A stretch of DNA of 64,000 nucleotides from DATFQE01 sp963733845 (GCA_963733845.1 CAVTEM010000012.1:466446-530445), one strand, 5' to 3'. Positions 16,789-25,472 are shown, counted from the stretch's first letter. Notes: generated by a model from the sequence alone, not told the origin. A program made the numbers and translations.

Positions 16789-17484
16789 CTACTCGGTGGA
16801 CTGATCCTGGAGTCCCAACGCGGCCGGCAGCTCGCGCAGGTCGGTCAGGCGACCCTCGTGATCGGGATACCTGTTCTCGCGGTCGAGCAGGAAGGCGGTC
16901 ATCCCGATCGCGCGGGCGCCCTCGATGTCGTCCTCGGGTGAGTCACCGACCATGGCTGCCTTCTCGGGCCGCACGGCCAGCTGCTGCAGCACCGCGCGGA
17001 AGATCGACGGGTGCGGCTTCGTCCAGCCGTGGCCCCGCGCGCCGAGAGCGGCATCGACCTCGAGGCGGTGGTCGGCCACGAACTCGTCCAGGTCCCGGGC
17101 GCCGTTGGACACAAGGCCGATCTTCAGGCCGTGGCGGCGCAGCAACTCCAGGGTCGGGAGCGCGTCATCGTAGAGGTCGAAGTTGTGCGACCGCTCCCAG
17201 CGGCTCTCGATCGCGACCGCGCACTCGCGGGCGCGGGGATGATCGCCCCCGCCCATCCCACGCACGATTCGCTCCGTGAACGCGACCCAGATCTCCTCGT
17301 CGTGCACGAGCTCCGGATGACGCTGTAGCCCTTCGAGCGCCGCGGCACGGGCCTCCTCGTACAGCGCCGGGTCGAGGTCGAGGCCCAGCCGCTCGCCCTC
17401 GCGCTTGTAGGCGTCCGGTCCGAGCTCGGGACCTGGCCGCGCGAGCGTGAAGTCGACGTCGAAGAGGACTGCTCGCAGCGTCAA
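16789..17484 (-). CDS. HAD superfamily hydrolase
   Basis: 231-residue Rossmann-like phosphatase. Motif I is LFDVDFTLARPG, where DVDFT carries the nucleophile and acid Asp; motif II is LVSNGA; motif III/IV is TKPHPSIF and MVGDSPEDDIEGARAIG. The substrate is unknown; phosphoglycolate-like or nucleotide phosphatases have this shape. The start is TTG at 17484, the first codon before the conserved strand; longer upstream readings would run through the divergent MFS gene and are rejected. TATCCT on this strand lies nine bases before the start. Confidence 0.85.
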   Translation of the reverse strand: MTLRAVLFDVDFTLARPGPELGPDAYKREGERLGLDLDPALYEEARAAALEGLQRHPELVHDEEIWVAFTERIVRGMGGGDHPRARECAVAIESRWERSHNFDLYDDALPTLELLRRHGLKIGLVSNGARDLDEFVADHRLEVDAALGARGHGWTKPHPSIFRAVLQQLAVRPEKAAMVGDSPEDDIEGARAIGMTAFLLDRENRYPDHEGRLTDLRELPAALGLQDQSTE

Positions 17485-17493
17485 ACGGCTCCG

Positions 17494-17503
17494 AGGATAG
17501 CCT
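17494..17503. promoter_or_regulatory. Overlapping divergent -10 elements (HAD / MFS)
   Basis: TATCCT on the minus strand (17494-17499) faces the HAD gene. TAGCCT on the plus strand (17498-17503) lies eight bases before the GTG of the MFS gene. Only 27 bases separate the two start codons, so both genes would be nearly leaderless and the two polymerases would compete. Confidence 0.4.
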
Positions 17504-17511
17504 GGCGCGTC

Positions 17512-18744
17512 GTGGCCACCCTCGTCGACGCACTCTCCGGCGCCCGCACCCTGCAGGCGTTTCGCAGCCGGGATTTCCGCCTGGTCTGGGCCGGCCAGAC
17601 GGTCTCGCTGATCGGCAATGCCGCCTTCCTCGTCGCGGTCGGCTGGAAGACCCTCGAGATCACGGGGTCGGCCGGCTCGCTCGGGATCGTGCTCGCGGCC
17701 GAGGGCCTGGCGATGCTCGCCACGCTGCTGATCGGCGGCGCGCTGGCCGACCGCTACGAGCGCAGGAAGCTGATGATCGTCTCCGACGCCGCGCGCCTGG
17801 GAGTCGTCGGCGCGCTCGCGGTCACCGACGCGACGGGGAACCTGACGTTCCCGCTGCTGATCGCCTTCGCCGTCGGCGTCGGCCTCGGCGACGGCTTCTT
17901 CCACCCCGCGTTCGGCGGGATCGTCCCACTGGTGGTCGAGAAGCCGTACCTCGCCTCCGCGAACGCGATGATCGGGATCTCGAGGCAGATGAGCTTCATG
18001 GTCGGGCCGGCGTTGGCAGCCGGCCTGTACGGCCTGACGGGCTCGGCGACGGTGTTCGCGTTCGACGCGGCGAGCTTCGCGGTCTCGCTCGGCCTGCTCT
18101 GGCTCGCCCGCCCGCGCGCGATCCAGCCGGAGCCCGGGGAAGGGACCCTCCGGGAGATCGTCGCCGGCGCGCGTTACGTCGCGAGCATCCCGTGGCTGTG
18201 GGTGACCATCCTGCTCGCGGCGCTCGTCCTGATGCTCGTGATGGCGCCCTACCAGGCCTTGCTCCCGCAACTGGTGAAGGAGAACTTCGGCCTTGGCGTC
18301 GGCGCGTACGGGCTCATCTTCACGTTCCAGGCGGCCGGGATGGTGCTCGGCACGATCGTGTTCGGGCAGACGAACCCGAGGCGTCATCGCGTGGTACTCA
18401 CCTATGTGGCCTGGGCGATCAACGACGTCTGCACGATCCTGTTCGCGCTCTCGCATCAGTACGAGGTCGCGATCGCACTCGTCTTCGTGCGGGGCGCCCT
18501 GATCGCCTACGGCATCGGAATCTGGGAGACGGTTTTGATGGAGCTCGTGCCGGAAAACAGGCTCTCACGCGTGATCAGCCTCGACTTCTTCGGCTCGCTC
18601 GGCCTGACTCCGATCGGCTACGCGCTGGCGGCTGTCCTCGCCGGCATGTTCTCGCCCTCGGCGATCATCGTCGCGGGCGCGTCGATCGCGTTCGTGTTGT
18701 GGCTGGCTCCGCTGAGCTTGCGTAGCGTTCGCGAGGCGGCATGA
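17512..18744 (+). CDS. MFS transporter, DHA3/enterobactin-exporter-like
   Basis: 410 residues with twelve hydrophobic segments. The N-terminus FRSRDFRLVWAGQTVSLIGN, the RYERRKLMI loop 2-3 motif and LANAM-like SANAMIGISRQ are typical of the EntS/MacAB-like MFS_3 group, which exports siderophores, macrolides or other drugs. GTG start at 17512 with no SD; a -10-like TAGCCT lies eight bases upstream. The stop overlaps the next gene by four bases (ATGA), so the CoA-binding protein is probably cotranscribed. Confidence 0.85.
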   Translation: MATLVDALSGARTLQAFRSRDFRLVWAGQTVSLIGNAAFLVAVGWKTLEITGSAGSLGIVLAAEGLAMLATLLIGGALADRYERRKLMIVSDAARLGVVGALAVTDATGNLTFPLLIAFAVGVGLGDGFFHPAFGGIVPLVVEKPYLASANAMIGISRQMSFMVGPALAAGLYGLTGSATVFAFDAASFAVSLGLLWLARPRAIQPEPGEGTLREIVAGARYVASIPWLWVTILLAALVLMLVMAPYQALLPQLVKENFGLGVGAYGLIFTFQAAGMVLGTIVFGQTNPRRHRVVLTYVAWAINDVCTILFALSHQYEVAIALVFVRGALIAYGIGIWETVLMELVPENRLSRVISLDFFGSLGLTPIGYALAAVLAGMFSPSAIIVAGASIAFVLWLAPLSLRSVREAA

Positions 18745-19136
18745 GTCGCTCGCCTGCCGAGATCCTCGCCTCAGCCAGGACGATCGCGATGGTCGGCGCC
18801 TCGCCGAACCCCGACCGGCCCGCCCACGACGTCATGCGCTACCTCCTGCGCGTCGGCTATCGCGTGATCCCGGTGCGGCCGCTCGACTGCGACGACGTAC
18901 TCGGGATCCCGTGCGTCGCCACGCTGACCGAGATCGAAGAGCCGATCGACCTGGTCGATGTCTTCCGAAACGTCGACGCGTGCCCGGGTCACGCACGTGA
19001 GGCGGTCGAGGTCGGGGCGGGCGCCCTTTGGCTGCAGCTCGGGCTCGTCTCGCCCGAGTCGAGGGAAATCGCCGCCGAGGGGGGGCTCGACTACGTCGAG
19101 GACGCCTGCACGGCGGTCGTCCACCGAACCTTGTAG
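18741..19136 (+). CDS. CoA-binding domain protein (YccU-like)
   Basis: 131-residue single-domain Rossmann protein of the CoA_binding_2 family: TIAMVGASPNPDRPAHDVMRY near the N-terminus, then VDLVDVFRN-like IDLVDVFRNVDACPGHAREA. Members bind CoA or related nucleotides, and their cell role is poorly known. Starts within the stop of the MFS gene (ATGA overlap). Confidence 0.85.
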   Translation: MSRSPAEILASARTIAMVGASPNPDRPAHDVMRYLLRVGYRVIPVRPLDCDDVLGIPCVATLTEIEEPIDLVDVFRNVDACPGHAREAVEVGAGALWLQLGLVSPESREIAAEGGLDYVEDACTAVVHRTL

Positions 19137-19175
19137 CTCCTTCCGAAAATCGACTAGAGGGTCCCCATGAGTTGA

Positions 19176-19204
19176 TTGTGATTCCGGCCGCATGGGTCTA
19201 GCCT
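19176..19204 (+). promoter_or_regulatory. Promoter of the cyclase-ATPase gene
   Basis: TTGTGA (19176-19181), 17-base spacer, TAGCCT (19199-19204), then six bases to the GTG at 19211. Good spacing, and a leaderless-type start. Confidence 0.5.
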
Positions 19205-19210
19205 CGATTC

Positions 19211-22165
19211 GTGCCGACCTGCTCGAGTTGCGGCCGTGAGAGCGAGGGCGATTTCCGTTATTGCCCCTACTGCGCTGCTCCGCTGCGCTCCGTGCCTGCG
19301 TCGCGCGAGCAGCGGAAAACGGTGACGGTGCTGTTCTGCGACGTCACCGGCTCGACGGCGCTTGGGGAGTCGGTTGACCCCGAGGCTGTGCGTGCCTTGC
19401 TCGCTCGCTACTTCGAGCAGATGAAAGCGATCGTTCAGTCACATGGTGGGACGGTGGAGAAGTTCATCGGCGATGCGGTGATGGCTGTATTCGGAGTGCC
19501 CGTGGTCCATGAGGACGACGCGCTGCGGGCGGTGCGGGCGGCGGCCGAGATGCAGGAGGCGCTGCCGGACCTGGGTGTGGACGCGCGGATCGGTGTGAAT
19601 ACCGGTGAGGTGGTGACCGGAACGGAGGAGCGTCTGGCGACCGGTGACGCGTTGAATGTGGCAGCGCGACTGCAGCAGGCGGCATCGCCGGGCGAGATCC
19701 TGCTCGGCGAGCCGACGCTTGGGTTCGTCCGCGAAGCGGTCGAGGTGGAGTCGATCGAGCCACTCGCGCTGAAGGGCAAAGCCCAGCCCGTACTGGCGTA
19801 CCGGTTGGTCTCCGTGCACGAGCTTCCCGAGCGACGGCTCCAGGCGCCGATGGTCGGACGCGAGACCGAGCTGGCGCAGCTTCGGGCCGCGTTCGAGCGG
19901 GCGGTCGCGGACCGCTCCTGCGAGCTGTTCACGGTCGTGGGTGAGGCGGGCGTGGGGAAGTCGAGGCTGGTGAGCGAGTTCCTTGCCGGCCTCGAGGCGA
20001 CGGTCGTGGTCGGCCGTTGTCCGCCCTACGGCAAGGGCATCACTTATTTGGCGGTGGTGGAGGTTGTGAAGAACCTCCATGTGCGGCCTTCGGACGAGGC
20101 GGCTGCGGCGGCGATCGGCTCGCTGCTGGGCGAGAACGAGGCGGGTGCGTCGGCGGAGGAGATCGCCTGGGCGTTCCGCAAGACGCTGGAGGAGGCTGCG
20201 GCCGCACGTCCGCTGGTGGTGGTCTTCGACGACATCCAGTGGGGCGAGCAGACCTTCCTGGACCTGGTCGAGCACGTCGGGCTGCTGTCCTCGGGCGCGC
20301 CGATCCTGCTGCTGTGCATGGCTCGGCCGGAGCTGACGGAGCGCCGGACGGGCTGGCCGCTGGCGCTCAGGCTCGAGCCCCTGCCCGACGAGGCAGCGCG
20401 GAAGCTCATCCCCGAGGCGATCGCCACCGTGCTCCGCGAGCGGATCGCGCGTGCGGCCGGCGGGAACCCGCTGTTCGTGGAGGAGATGGTGGCAATGGCC
20501 GTGGAGGCAGACGCCGAGGTAGCTCTCCCGGCGACGCTCCGGGCGTTGCTGACTGCCCGGCTCGACCAGCTGGATCCCGGCGAGCGGCAGGTGCTGGAGT
20601 GCGCCGCCGTCGAGGGGGAGGTCTTCCACCGCGGCGCCGTGCAGGCGCTTGCGGACGGCGAGGACCAGGTGACACCGCGGCTGGCCGCACTGGTGCGCAG
20701 GGAGCTGATCAGCCCCTACAGAGCCCAGCTCGCGGGCGAGGACGGGTTTCGCTTCCATCACCTGCTGATCCGCGACGCCGCCTACGAGGCACTGACCAAG
20801 ACCAGCCGCGCCGAGCTCCACCAGCGCCTGGCCGGCTGGTTCGGGCACCAAGGCAAAGATCTCGTCGAGCTAGACGAGATCTTGGGCTACCACCTGGAGC
20901 AGGCCGCCCGCTACAAGGCCGAGTTGGGACAGCACGACCCGACGCTTGCCGAGCGCGCCGGCGACCATCTCGCCGCGGCAGGGCGGCGCGCGCTCTGGCG
21001 TGTCGACGAGCCCGCTGCCGCCTCCCTGTTCGAGCGCGCGCTCGAGCTGACCCGGCCGCTGCGGCTCGACGTCCATCTCGAGCTCGATCTCGCCAGCGTG
21101 TTTTGGGCGGCTGACCCCCATCGAGCTGCCGCGCTGGCCGAGGCGGCAGCCGAACATGCACAGGCGGCCGGCGACGAAGCGGGCGAGGCGCTTGCGCGAG
21201 TCGTGGCCGCTCAGCGCCGGTTGATTGTGACTGCCGACGCTGACCTGGACGAGCTCGAGGCGCTCGCGAGCGCGGCGCTGCCGCTGCTCGAGCAGGCGGG
21301 CGACGATGACGGCCTCGCGGACGTCTCGCAGGCACTCGCCGCGGTCGCCCTTCACCGTGGCCGCTTCGAGGACATGGTGCGCGCTTCCGAGCAGGCGATG
21401 CGGCACGCCCGGCTCGCGGGGCAGACTCGGACGAACCAACTCGGCCTTTCGCTGGCGCTGCTCTCGGGGCCGAGGCCGGCCGGCGAGGCGCTGCGCGCGC
21501 TCGACGCGGCCGTCCCCGAGACCAACCCTCTGCTGCGCGCAGTCCTGCTGGCGATGCTCGGCCGCTTCGATGAGGCCTGGACGCTCGCGCGCGAGGCAAC
21601 TGAGCGGCTGCGCGCACTGAGAGGCAGCCTCGAAGAGTATTGGCTGGCAGAAATCGCCATGCTCGCGGGCGACTACGAGGCCGCCGTCCCTTACCTCCGG
21701 CGGTCGTGCGAATCGATGGAGACCCATGGCGTGCGCAACGTCCTCTCGGGTATTGCGCCGCAGCTCGGCCGTGTGCTCTGCGCCCTGGGTCGCTACGACG
21801 AGGCCAGGCCGCTGGCGCAACTCGGGCGCCAGCTTGCTGAAGGGAACGACGTCTGGGCTCAGGCGAGATGGCGCCAGGCCCAGGCCCTCGTCGATGCCGC
21901 CGCGGGGAAGCATGTCGAGTCCGAAAGCCTCGCCCGCGAAGCGGTCGCGATCACCGAGCGGACCGACAGCCCCAGCTCGCAGGGTGACGCGCTTTGCGAC
22001 CTGGCCGAGGTGCTGCACGCCGCCGGCCGCACCAGCGAAGCCGCCGCCACGCTCGAGCAGGCGCTCGACCGCTACCAACGCAAGCACAACTTCGCCATGG
22101 CGGCACAAGTGCGCGAGCGGCTGGCGCGGCTGCGAGGAGAAGTGCTGCCGATCGGTCGTTCGTAG
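19211..22165 (+). CDS. Zinc-ribbon / class III nucleotidyl cyclase / AAA ATPase / TPR regulator
   Basis: 984 residues. Residues 4-23 form a zinc ribbon (CSSC and CPYC). Residues 38-200 are a class III adenylate/guanylate cyclase domain (VTVLFCDVTGSTALGE, then GGTVEKFIGDAVMAVFG), with both metal-binding Asp present and the NVAARLQ helix. From residue 220 comes an ATPase (VVGEAGVGKSRLVSEF Walker A; VVVFDDIQWGEQ Walker B), followed by long TPR-like helices to the end. This architecture is frequent in actinobacteria and is thought to couple ATPase/TPR sensing to cyclic nucleotide production. Cyclase activity in this subgroup is often unproven. GTG start, leaderless. Confidence 0.9.
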   Translation: MPTCSSCGRESEGDFRYCPYCAAPLRSVPASREQRKTVTVLFCDVTGSTALGESVDPEAVRALLARYFEQMKAIVQSHGGTVEKFIGDAVMAVFGVPVVHEDDALRAVRAAAEMQEALPDLGVDARIGVNTGEVVTGTEERLATGDALNVAARLQQAASPGEILLGEPTLGFVREAVEVESIEPLALKGKAQPVLAYRLVSVHELPERRLQAPMVGRETELAQLRAAFERAVADRSCELFTVVGEAGVGKSRLVSEFLAGLEATVVVGRCPPYGKGITYLAVVEVVKNLHVRPSDEAAAAAIGSLLGENEAGASAEEIAWAFRKTLEEAAAARPLVVVFDDIQWGEQTFLDLVEHVGLLSSGAPILLLCMARPELTERRTGWPLALRLEPLPDEAARKLIPEAIATVLRERIARAAGGNPLFVEEMVAMAVEADAEVALPATLRALLTARLDQLDPGERQVLECAAVEGEVFHRGAVQALADGEDQVTPRLAALVRRELISPYRAQLAGEDGFRFHHLLIRDAAYEALTKTSRAELHQRLAGWFGHQGKDLVELDEILGYHLEQAARYKAELGQHDPTLAERAGDHLAAAGRRALWRVDEPAAASLFERALELTRPLRLDVHLELDLASVFWAADPHRAAALAEAAAEHAQAAGDEAGEALARVVAAQRRLIVTADADLDELEALASAALPLLEQAGDDDGLADVSQALAAVALHRGRFEDMVRASEQAMRHARLAGQTRTNQLGLSLALLSGPRPAGEALRALDAAVPETNPLLRAVLLAMLGRFDEAWTLAREATERLRALRGSLEEYWLAEIAMLAGDYEAAVPYLRRSCESMETHGVRNVLSGIAPQLGRVLCALGRYDEARPLAQLGRQLAEGNDVWAQARWRQAQALVDAAAGKHVESESLAREAVAITERTDSPSSQGDALCDLAEVLHAAGRTSEAAATLEQALDRYQRKHNFAMAAQVRERLARLRGEVLPIGRS

Positions 22166-22221
22166 GATCGCCGACCTGGAAGGAGGGGCTCGTGGGGGAA
22201 CCAGAAGTTCCCCCGCGCTTA

Positions 22222-22295
22222 TCGGGGTGCCCAGATTTGAACTGGGGACCTCTCCGACCCGAACGGAGCGCGCTACCAGGCTGCGCCACACCCCG
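22222..22295 (-). tRNA. tRNA-Pro (anticodon CGG)
   Basis: Read on the minus strand it begins CGGGGTGTGGCGCAGCCTGG and folds into a full cloverleaf: a 7-bp acceptor (CGGGGTG with CACCCCG), a D arm with GGTAGC, anticodon stem CTCCG/CGGAG around the loop TTCGGGT, and a T arm with TTCAAAT. The loop gives CGG, decoding CCG proline. The discriminator base is A. CCA is not encoded: ATAAGCG follows. Confidence 0.95.
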
Positions 22296-22323
22296 AGAGC
22301 GCCTAAGGGTATCCGAAGGAACT

Positions 22324-22329
22324 TAGAAT
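22324..22329 (+). promoter_or_regulatory. Putative -10, leaderless start of the NIF3 gene
   Basis: TAGAAT is followed by CGCCCG and ATG at 22336; no SD sequence is present. Confidence 0.45.
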
Positions 22330-22335
22330 CGCCCG

Positions 22336-23079
22336 ATGGCGAAACGGGACGAGATCCTTCAGTACGCCGCCGAGTTGCTCGACCTCGACGCGTACCCCGA
22401 CTACGGCCCGATGGGCCTCCAGGTCGAGGGCGCCGAGGAGGTGACGAAGATCGCGTGCGGCGTCTCGGCGTCCCTCGCGCTCTTCGAGCGGGCGACTGCG
22501 CAGAAGGCGCAGCTCCTGCTCGTGCACCACGGGCTCTTCTGGGACAACGAGTCACGCCGGATCGACGGCCCCATGCGCCTCCGACTGCAGGCGCTCTTCG
22601 ACGCGGACCTCACGCTCGCCGCCTACCACCTCGCGCTCGACGCCCACCCGGAGTTGGGCAACAACGCGCTGCTCGCCAAGGCGCTCGGGATCGAGCCGAA
22701 AGAGCGCTTCGCGGGCATCGGCTTCGGCGGCCCCTTGCGCCCGCCCACGGAGGCGCAGCGCTTCGCGCGCCGGGTCAGCGAGAAGCTCGGGCGCGAGCCG
22801 CTCGTCTTCCCGCACGGGCCGGACACCGTCAAGCGGGCGGCGGTCGTCACCGGCCGAGGCGGCCGGTACTTCAAGGACGCGGCCGCGGCCGGCTACGACC
22901 TGTTCCTGACCGGAGAGGCCGAGGAGCCCGCCCTGCATCTCGCACGCGAGCTCGGCGTCCACTACGTCGCCGCCGGGCACTACGCGACCGAACGCCTCGG
23001 CGTCCAGGCGCTGGCGAAGAAGCTCGCCGAGCAATTCGGCATCGAGGCCGACTACATCGAGCTAGGCAACCCGGTCTAG
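22336..23079 (+). CDS. NIF3 family dinuclear metal-centre protein
   Basis: 247-residue member of the NIF3/YbgI (GTP cyclohydrolase I type 2-like) family. Conserved pieces are DYGPMGLQVEG near the N-terminus; LLLVHHGLFW, with the His-His metal-ligand pair; AAYHLALDAHPELGNN; LFLTGEAEE; and the C-terminal AAGHYATERLGV with a further His and Glu. The family forms toroidal hexamers with two metals per subunit, and its biochemical role is unsettled. It is the short, single-domain form. Leaderless-type start. Confidence 0.9.
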   Translation: MAKRDEILQYAAELLDLDAYPDYGPMGLQVEGAEEVTKIACGVSASLALFERATAQKAQLLLVHHGLFWDNESRRIDGPMRLRLQALFDADLTLAAYHLALDAHPELGNNALLAKALGIEPKERFAGIGFGGPLRPPTEAQRFARRVSEKLGREPLVFPHGPDTVKRAAVVTGRGGRYFKDAAAAGYDLFLTGEAEEPALHLARELGVHYVAAGHYATERLGVQALAKKLAEQFGIEADYIELGNPV

Positions 23080-23111
23080 GCCTCCCGCGCTGGCCGGGAC
23101 GGCTCCCGCCG

Positions 23112-23130
23112 GGCGGAGCCCGGCTCCGCC
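23112..23130. terminator. Possible bidirectional terminator between NIF3 and the hydrolase
   Basis: GGCGGAGCC, one base, then GGCTCCGCC: perfect 9-base complementary arms in the 100-base gap between two convergent genes. The loop must open a few of the pairs. No T run. Confidence 0.4.
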
Positions 23131-23179
23131 GCCCCTCGCCTCGGTGACGGCACGATGCTCTCCGGGTCTGTGCCGAGCA

Positions 23180-24068
23180 CTATCCCCTCCGGCCTCGCAC
23201 CGCCACCGAGTCGCCATCGCACGAGGCCAGGAACGCCCGGATCGCGTCCAGGCAGGCTTCGGGCCGCTCCGCGACCACGAGGTGCCCGGCCCCGGCGACG
23301 ACCCTGAGAGGCGCGCCCAGCCGCCTCGCGTACTCGAACGCGTCGTCCACGCGCACCTGAGGGTCGCGGGCGCCCCACACGAGCAGGCTCGGGCAGCGGA
23401 TTCGCTCCAGGTCGAGCCGCGGATCCTCGGACGCCAGGGCTATGGCGGCGCTCCCGGTGTCGGTGTGAAGCGCCGGCCCCGCGAGCAGGCCCTCCGTCGC
23501 CAGCGGGGAGATCGCGGTGCCGTCCGGTGTCGCCCAGCTCCCCCAGACGAGCGCCCGTAGCCGCTCCGAGCGGGCGATCCGTGCGCGGTGCGGCGCGAGG
23601 AACCGCCCGGGCCGCACGAGGGAGCTGAGCCAGAGCGCCTGTTTCGCGCGTCGTGAGCTGGAGCCGATCCCGGCCGCCGAGAACAGCACGAGGCCGCGAA
23701 CGCGGCCGGGCTCCCTTAGACGCCAGGCGCAGCGCGACGACGCAGCCGAGCGAGTGGCCGACGACGACCGCCGGGCCGACCGCCTCTCGCTCGAGCACGA
23801 GGCCGAGGCGGTCGGCGAAAGGGTCGAGGTTCGGCAGGGCCGCCAACGGCGCGGAGCCTCCGTGCCCGGGCAGGTCTGGGACGATCACTCGGTTGTCGTG
23901 CGCGAGCTCGGGCGCGAGCTCGATCCAGTTCGAGGCCGCGCCGCCCAGCCCGTGGACGAGCACGACCGCCGGGCCGGCTCCACCGGCGAACCAGCGGAGG
24001 TGCACGCCCTTCACGGGCGCCCGGCGCTCCGAGAAGCCATGTGCCGAAAGGTCCGTTGCGGTTCGCAC
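23180..24068 (-). CDS. Alpha/beta hydrolase, frameshifted
   Basis: Serine hydrolase fold. The first frame has VVLVHGLGGAASNWIELAPE (oxyanion HG) and the nucleophile elbow VVGHSLGCVVALRLAS. The second frame has LLVWGARDPQV (catalytic Asp) and GAGHLVV (catalytic His). One extra base at about 23716-23717 (TT where one T fits) separates them; removing it gives REPGRVRGLVLFSAAG and a 295-residue protein. The substrate is unknown; esterase, lactonase or haloperoxidase-like relatives are common. Start GTG at 24068, with AATAAT eight bases upstream on this strand overlapping the divergent promoter. Confidence 0.8.
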
Positions 24069-24084
24069 GGGGCGTCATTATTCT
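24056..24084 (+). promoter_or_regulatory. Promoter of the 24093-24378 leader and small gene
   Basis: TTGCGG (24056-24061), exactly 17 bases, TATTCT (24079-24084). Start of transcription would be near 24091. The -35 lies inside the first codons of the divergent hydrolase, and the -10 overlaps that gene's own AATAAT (24077-24082, minus strand). Confidence 0.6.
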
Positions 24085-24092
24085 GTGAGGCG

Positions 24093-24122
24093 ATGGTTTT
24101 GGTGGGGGGCCGGGCCCAGTGA
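24093..24122 (+). CDS. Possible leader peptide MVLVGGRAQ
   Basis: Nine codons starting eight bases after the TATTCT -10, the spacing of leaderless starts in this window. The frame ends before a hairpin (CCGGG 24110-24114 with CCCGG 24125-24129) and a terminator at 24156-24186, which is the layout of a translation-controlled attenuator. No run of a single amino acid codon is present, so the controlling signal is not obvious. Confidence 0.35.
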   Translation: MVLVGGRAQ

Positions 24123-24155
24123 TTCCCGGAGACAACACAATCGATCCGGTAGACG

Positions 24156-24186
24156 AAGCCCGTCAGCCCCGTGCGACGGGCTTTTT
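24156..24186 (+). terminator. Rho-independent terminator in the 5' leader of the 56-residue gene
   Basis: AAGCCCGTC pairs with GACGGGCTT across a 10-base loop and is followed by TTT, the most canonical terminator in the window. It lies after a promoter and before the RBS of the next gene, so it can only act as an attenuator or as the end of a small RNA of about 95 bases (24091-24186). Confidence 0.75.
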
Positions 24187-24207
24187 CATTGCCGAAAGGA
24201 GGACGAT

Positions 24208-24378
24208 ATGGCGAACCACCTGACGCCTGAGGAGCTCTCGAAGGAGCTGGGCATCGATCGCCAGGAGGTCATCAAGGTGTGCGTCGAGGAAGGCGTGCCG
24301 ATCTACCAGGGCAAGATCGACAAGACTCTGTTCCAGGCACAGCTCCAGGCGTTGGGCGCCATGGAGCCGCGGCACTGA
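24208..24378 (+). CDS. Small HTH-like protein resembling the IF-2 N-terminal module
   Basis: 56 residues: LTPEELSKELGIDRQEVIKV, then a short loop (CVEEGVPIYQGKIDKTL) and a final helix. The pattern of an ELxKELGI helix, a turn, and a second helix ending in a VPI-like strand resembles winged or IF2-N-type helical modules that bind nucleic acid. ATG at 24208 has a strong SD (AAAGGAGGA at 24195-24203), unlike the leaderless genes around it. It is preceded by a promoter, a possible leader peptide and a terminator. The function is not established. Confidence 0.7.
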   Translation: MANHLTPEELSKELGIDRQEVIKVCVEEGVPIYQGKIDKTLFQAQLQALGAMEPRH

Positions 24379-24389
24379 GCGCTTAACGG

Positions 24390-25248
24390 CTAGCTCGCGA
24401 CTTTCTTCCGCGACCGGGGCTTCGCCGCGGCCTTCTTCTTGGCCGAGCCGTCCTCGGTGTCCTTGATCTCCGCCACGCTGCGCCTGAGCGCCTCCATCAG
24501 GTCGACCACGGGGGCATCGGGCTCCGGCTCGGGCACGGAGATCTCCTCGCCCGCGAGCTTCGCCTCGAGCATCGCCCGCAGGTCGCGGCGGTACTCGCTC
24601 GTCAGCTGGTCAGGATCGAACTCGCCCACGAGGCTGTCGATCACCTGGCGCGCCAGGACGAGCTCCGGCTCCTTGACCTCGGTCTCCCCGACTGCCTCGT
24701 CGATCTCGGCCTGCGAATGGACGTCCTCGCCGACGAACATCGTCTCGAGCACGAGCGCGTCGCCCTTGGGGCGGATCAGGCCGATGTGCTCGCTCCCGCG
24801 GAGGACGAAGCGGCCGAGCGCAGCCGTCCCCGTCTCGCGCATCGCCTCCAGCAGCAGCACGTAGGGCCGGCGCTGAGCCGTCGCGCCCGCAGGCACGAGG
24901 AAGTACGTGCGGTCGAACCAGACCGGGTCGACCTCGTCTACCGGCACGAAGCGCGTGATCTCGATCGAACGCGATTCGTCATGGCGCATGATCGCCTCGA
25001 GGTCGGCGTCCTCGACCATCACGAATTGGCCCTTCGCGACCTCCCAGCCCTTGACGAGCTCGTCGTTGGGAACCTCGCGGTCGTGCTGCGGGCACCAGCG
25101 CTTCTGCTTGATCGGGCGTCCCGCACTCCCGGTGCAGGGTGCGGAAGCTCACGTCCGAGGACCTCGCCGCCGGCTTCGTGGCCAGCGCGAGGCCGATCGG
25201 GATGTTGACCAGGCCGAAGCTGATCGAGCCGTTCCAGATCGTCCGCAT
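24390..25248 (-). CDS. ku: Ku protein of bacterial non-homologous end joining, frameshifted
   Basis: DNA-end-binding homodimer that recruits LigD for double-strand break repair. The N-terminus MRTIWNGSISFGLVNIPIGL and SFRTLHRECGTP are in one frame. PIKQKRWCPQHDREVPNDEL and the rest (SIEITRFVPVDEVDPVWFDR, YVLLLEAMRETGTAALGRFV) are in another. One extra C in a CCC run (about 25114-25116) explains this; the restored protein is 285 residues, the normal length. The C-terminal tail is Lys/Ala-rich (KKKAAAKPRSRKK), as in many actinobacterial Ku proteins that contact DNA. No ligD is in the window. TAGACT and AGGAG precede the ATG. Confidence 0.9.
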
Positions 25249-25472
25249 AGCTCTCCTAGAAGTCTAGTGGGACATGTGCTCCGTGAGGCAACACACGCCT
25301 GTCTCTGGCCCGCGATCACGCGGCGCCGGGAACCACCCTCGACCTTGCCAAGGCTGGTCGCCTTGACTGCGGCCGAGTGCGGCCCCCGGCTTGGTGCTCG
25401 CGCTCCAGAGCCTGGGCCTGCATTACCTCACGAAGCATGGGTTTTCGCCTTCCCGACCCGTATCCCTTCGCA

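Noticed and set aside
17485..18456. Long N-terminal extension of the minus-strand HAD protein
   Set aside because: The extension is antisense to the MFS transporter and is Arg/Asp/Gly-rich shadow sequence; HAD homology begins just after the TTG at 17484.
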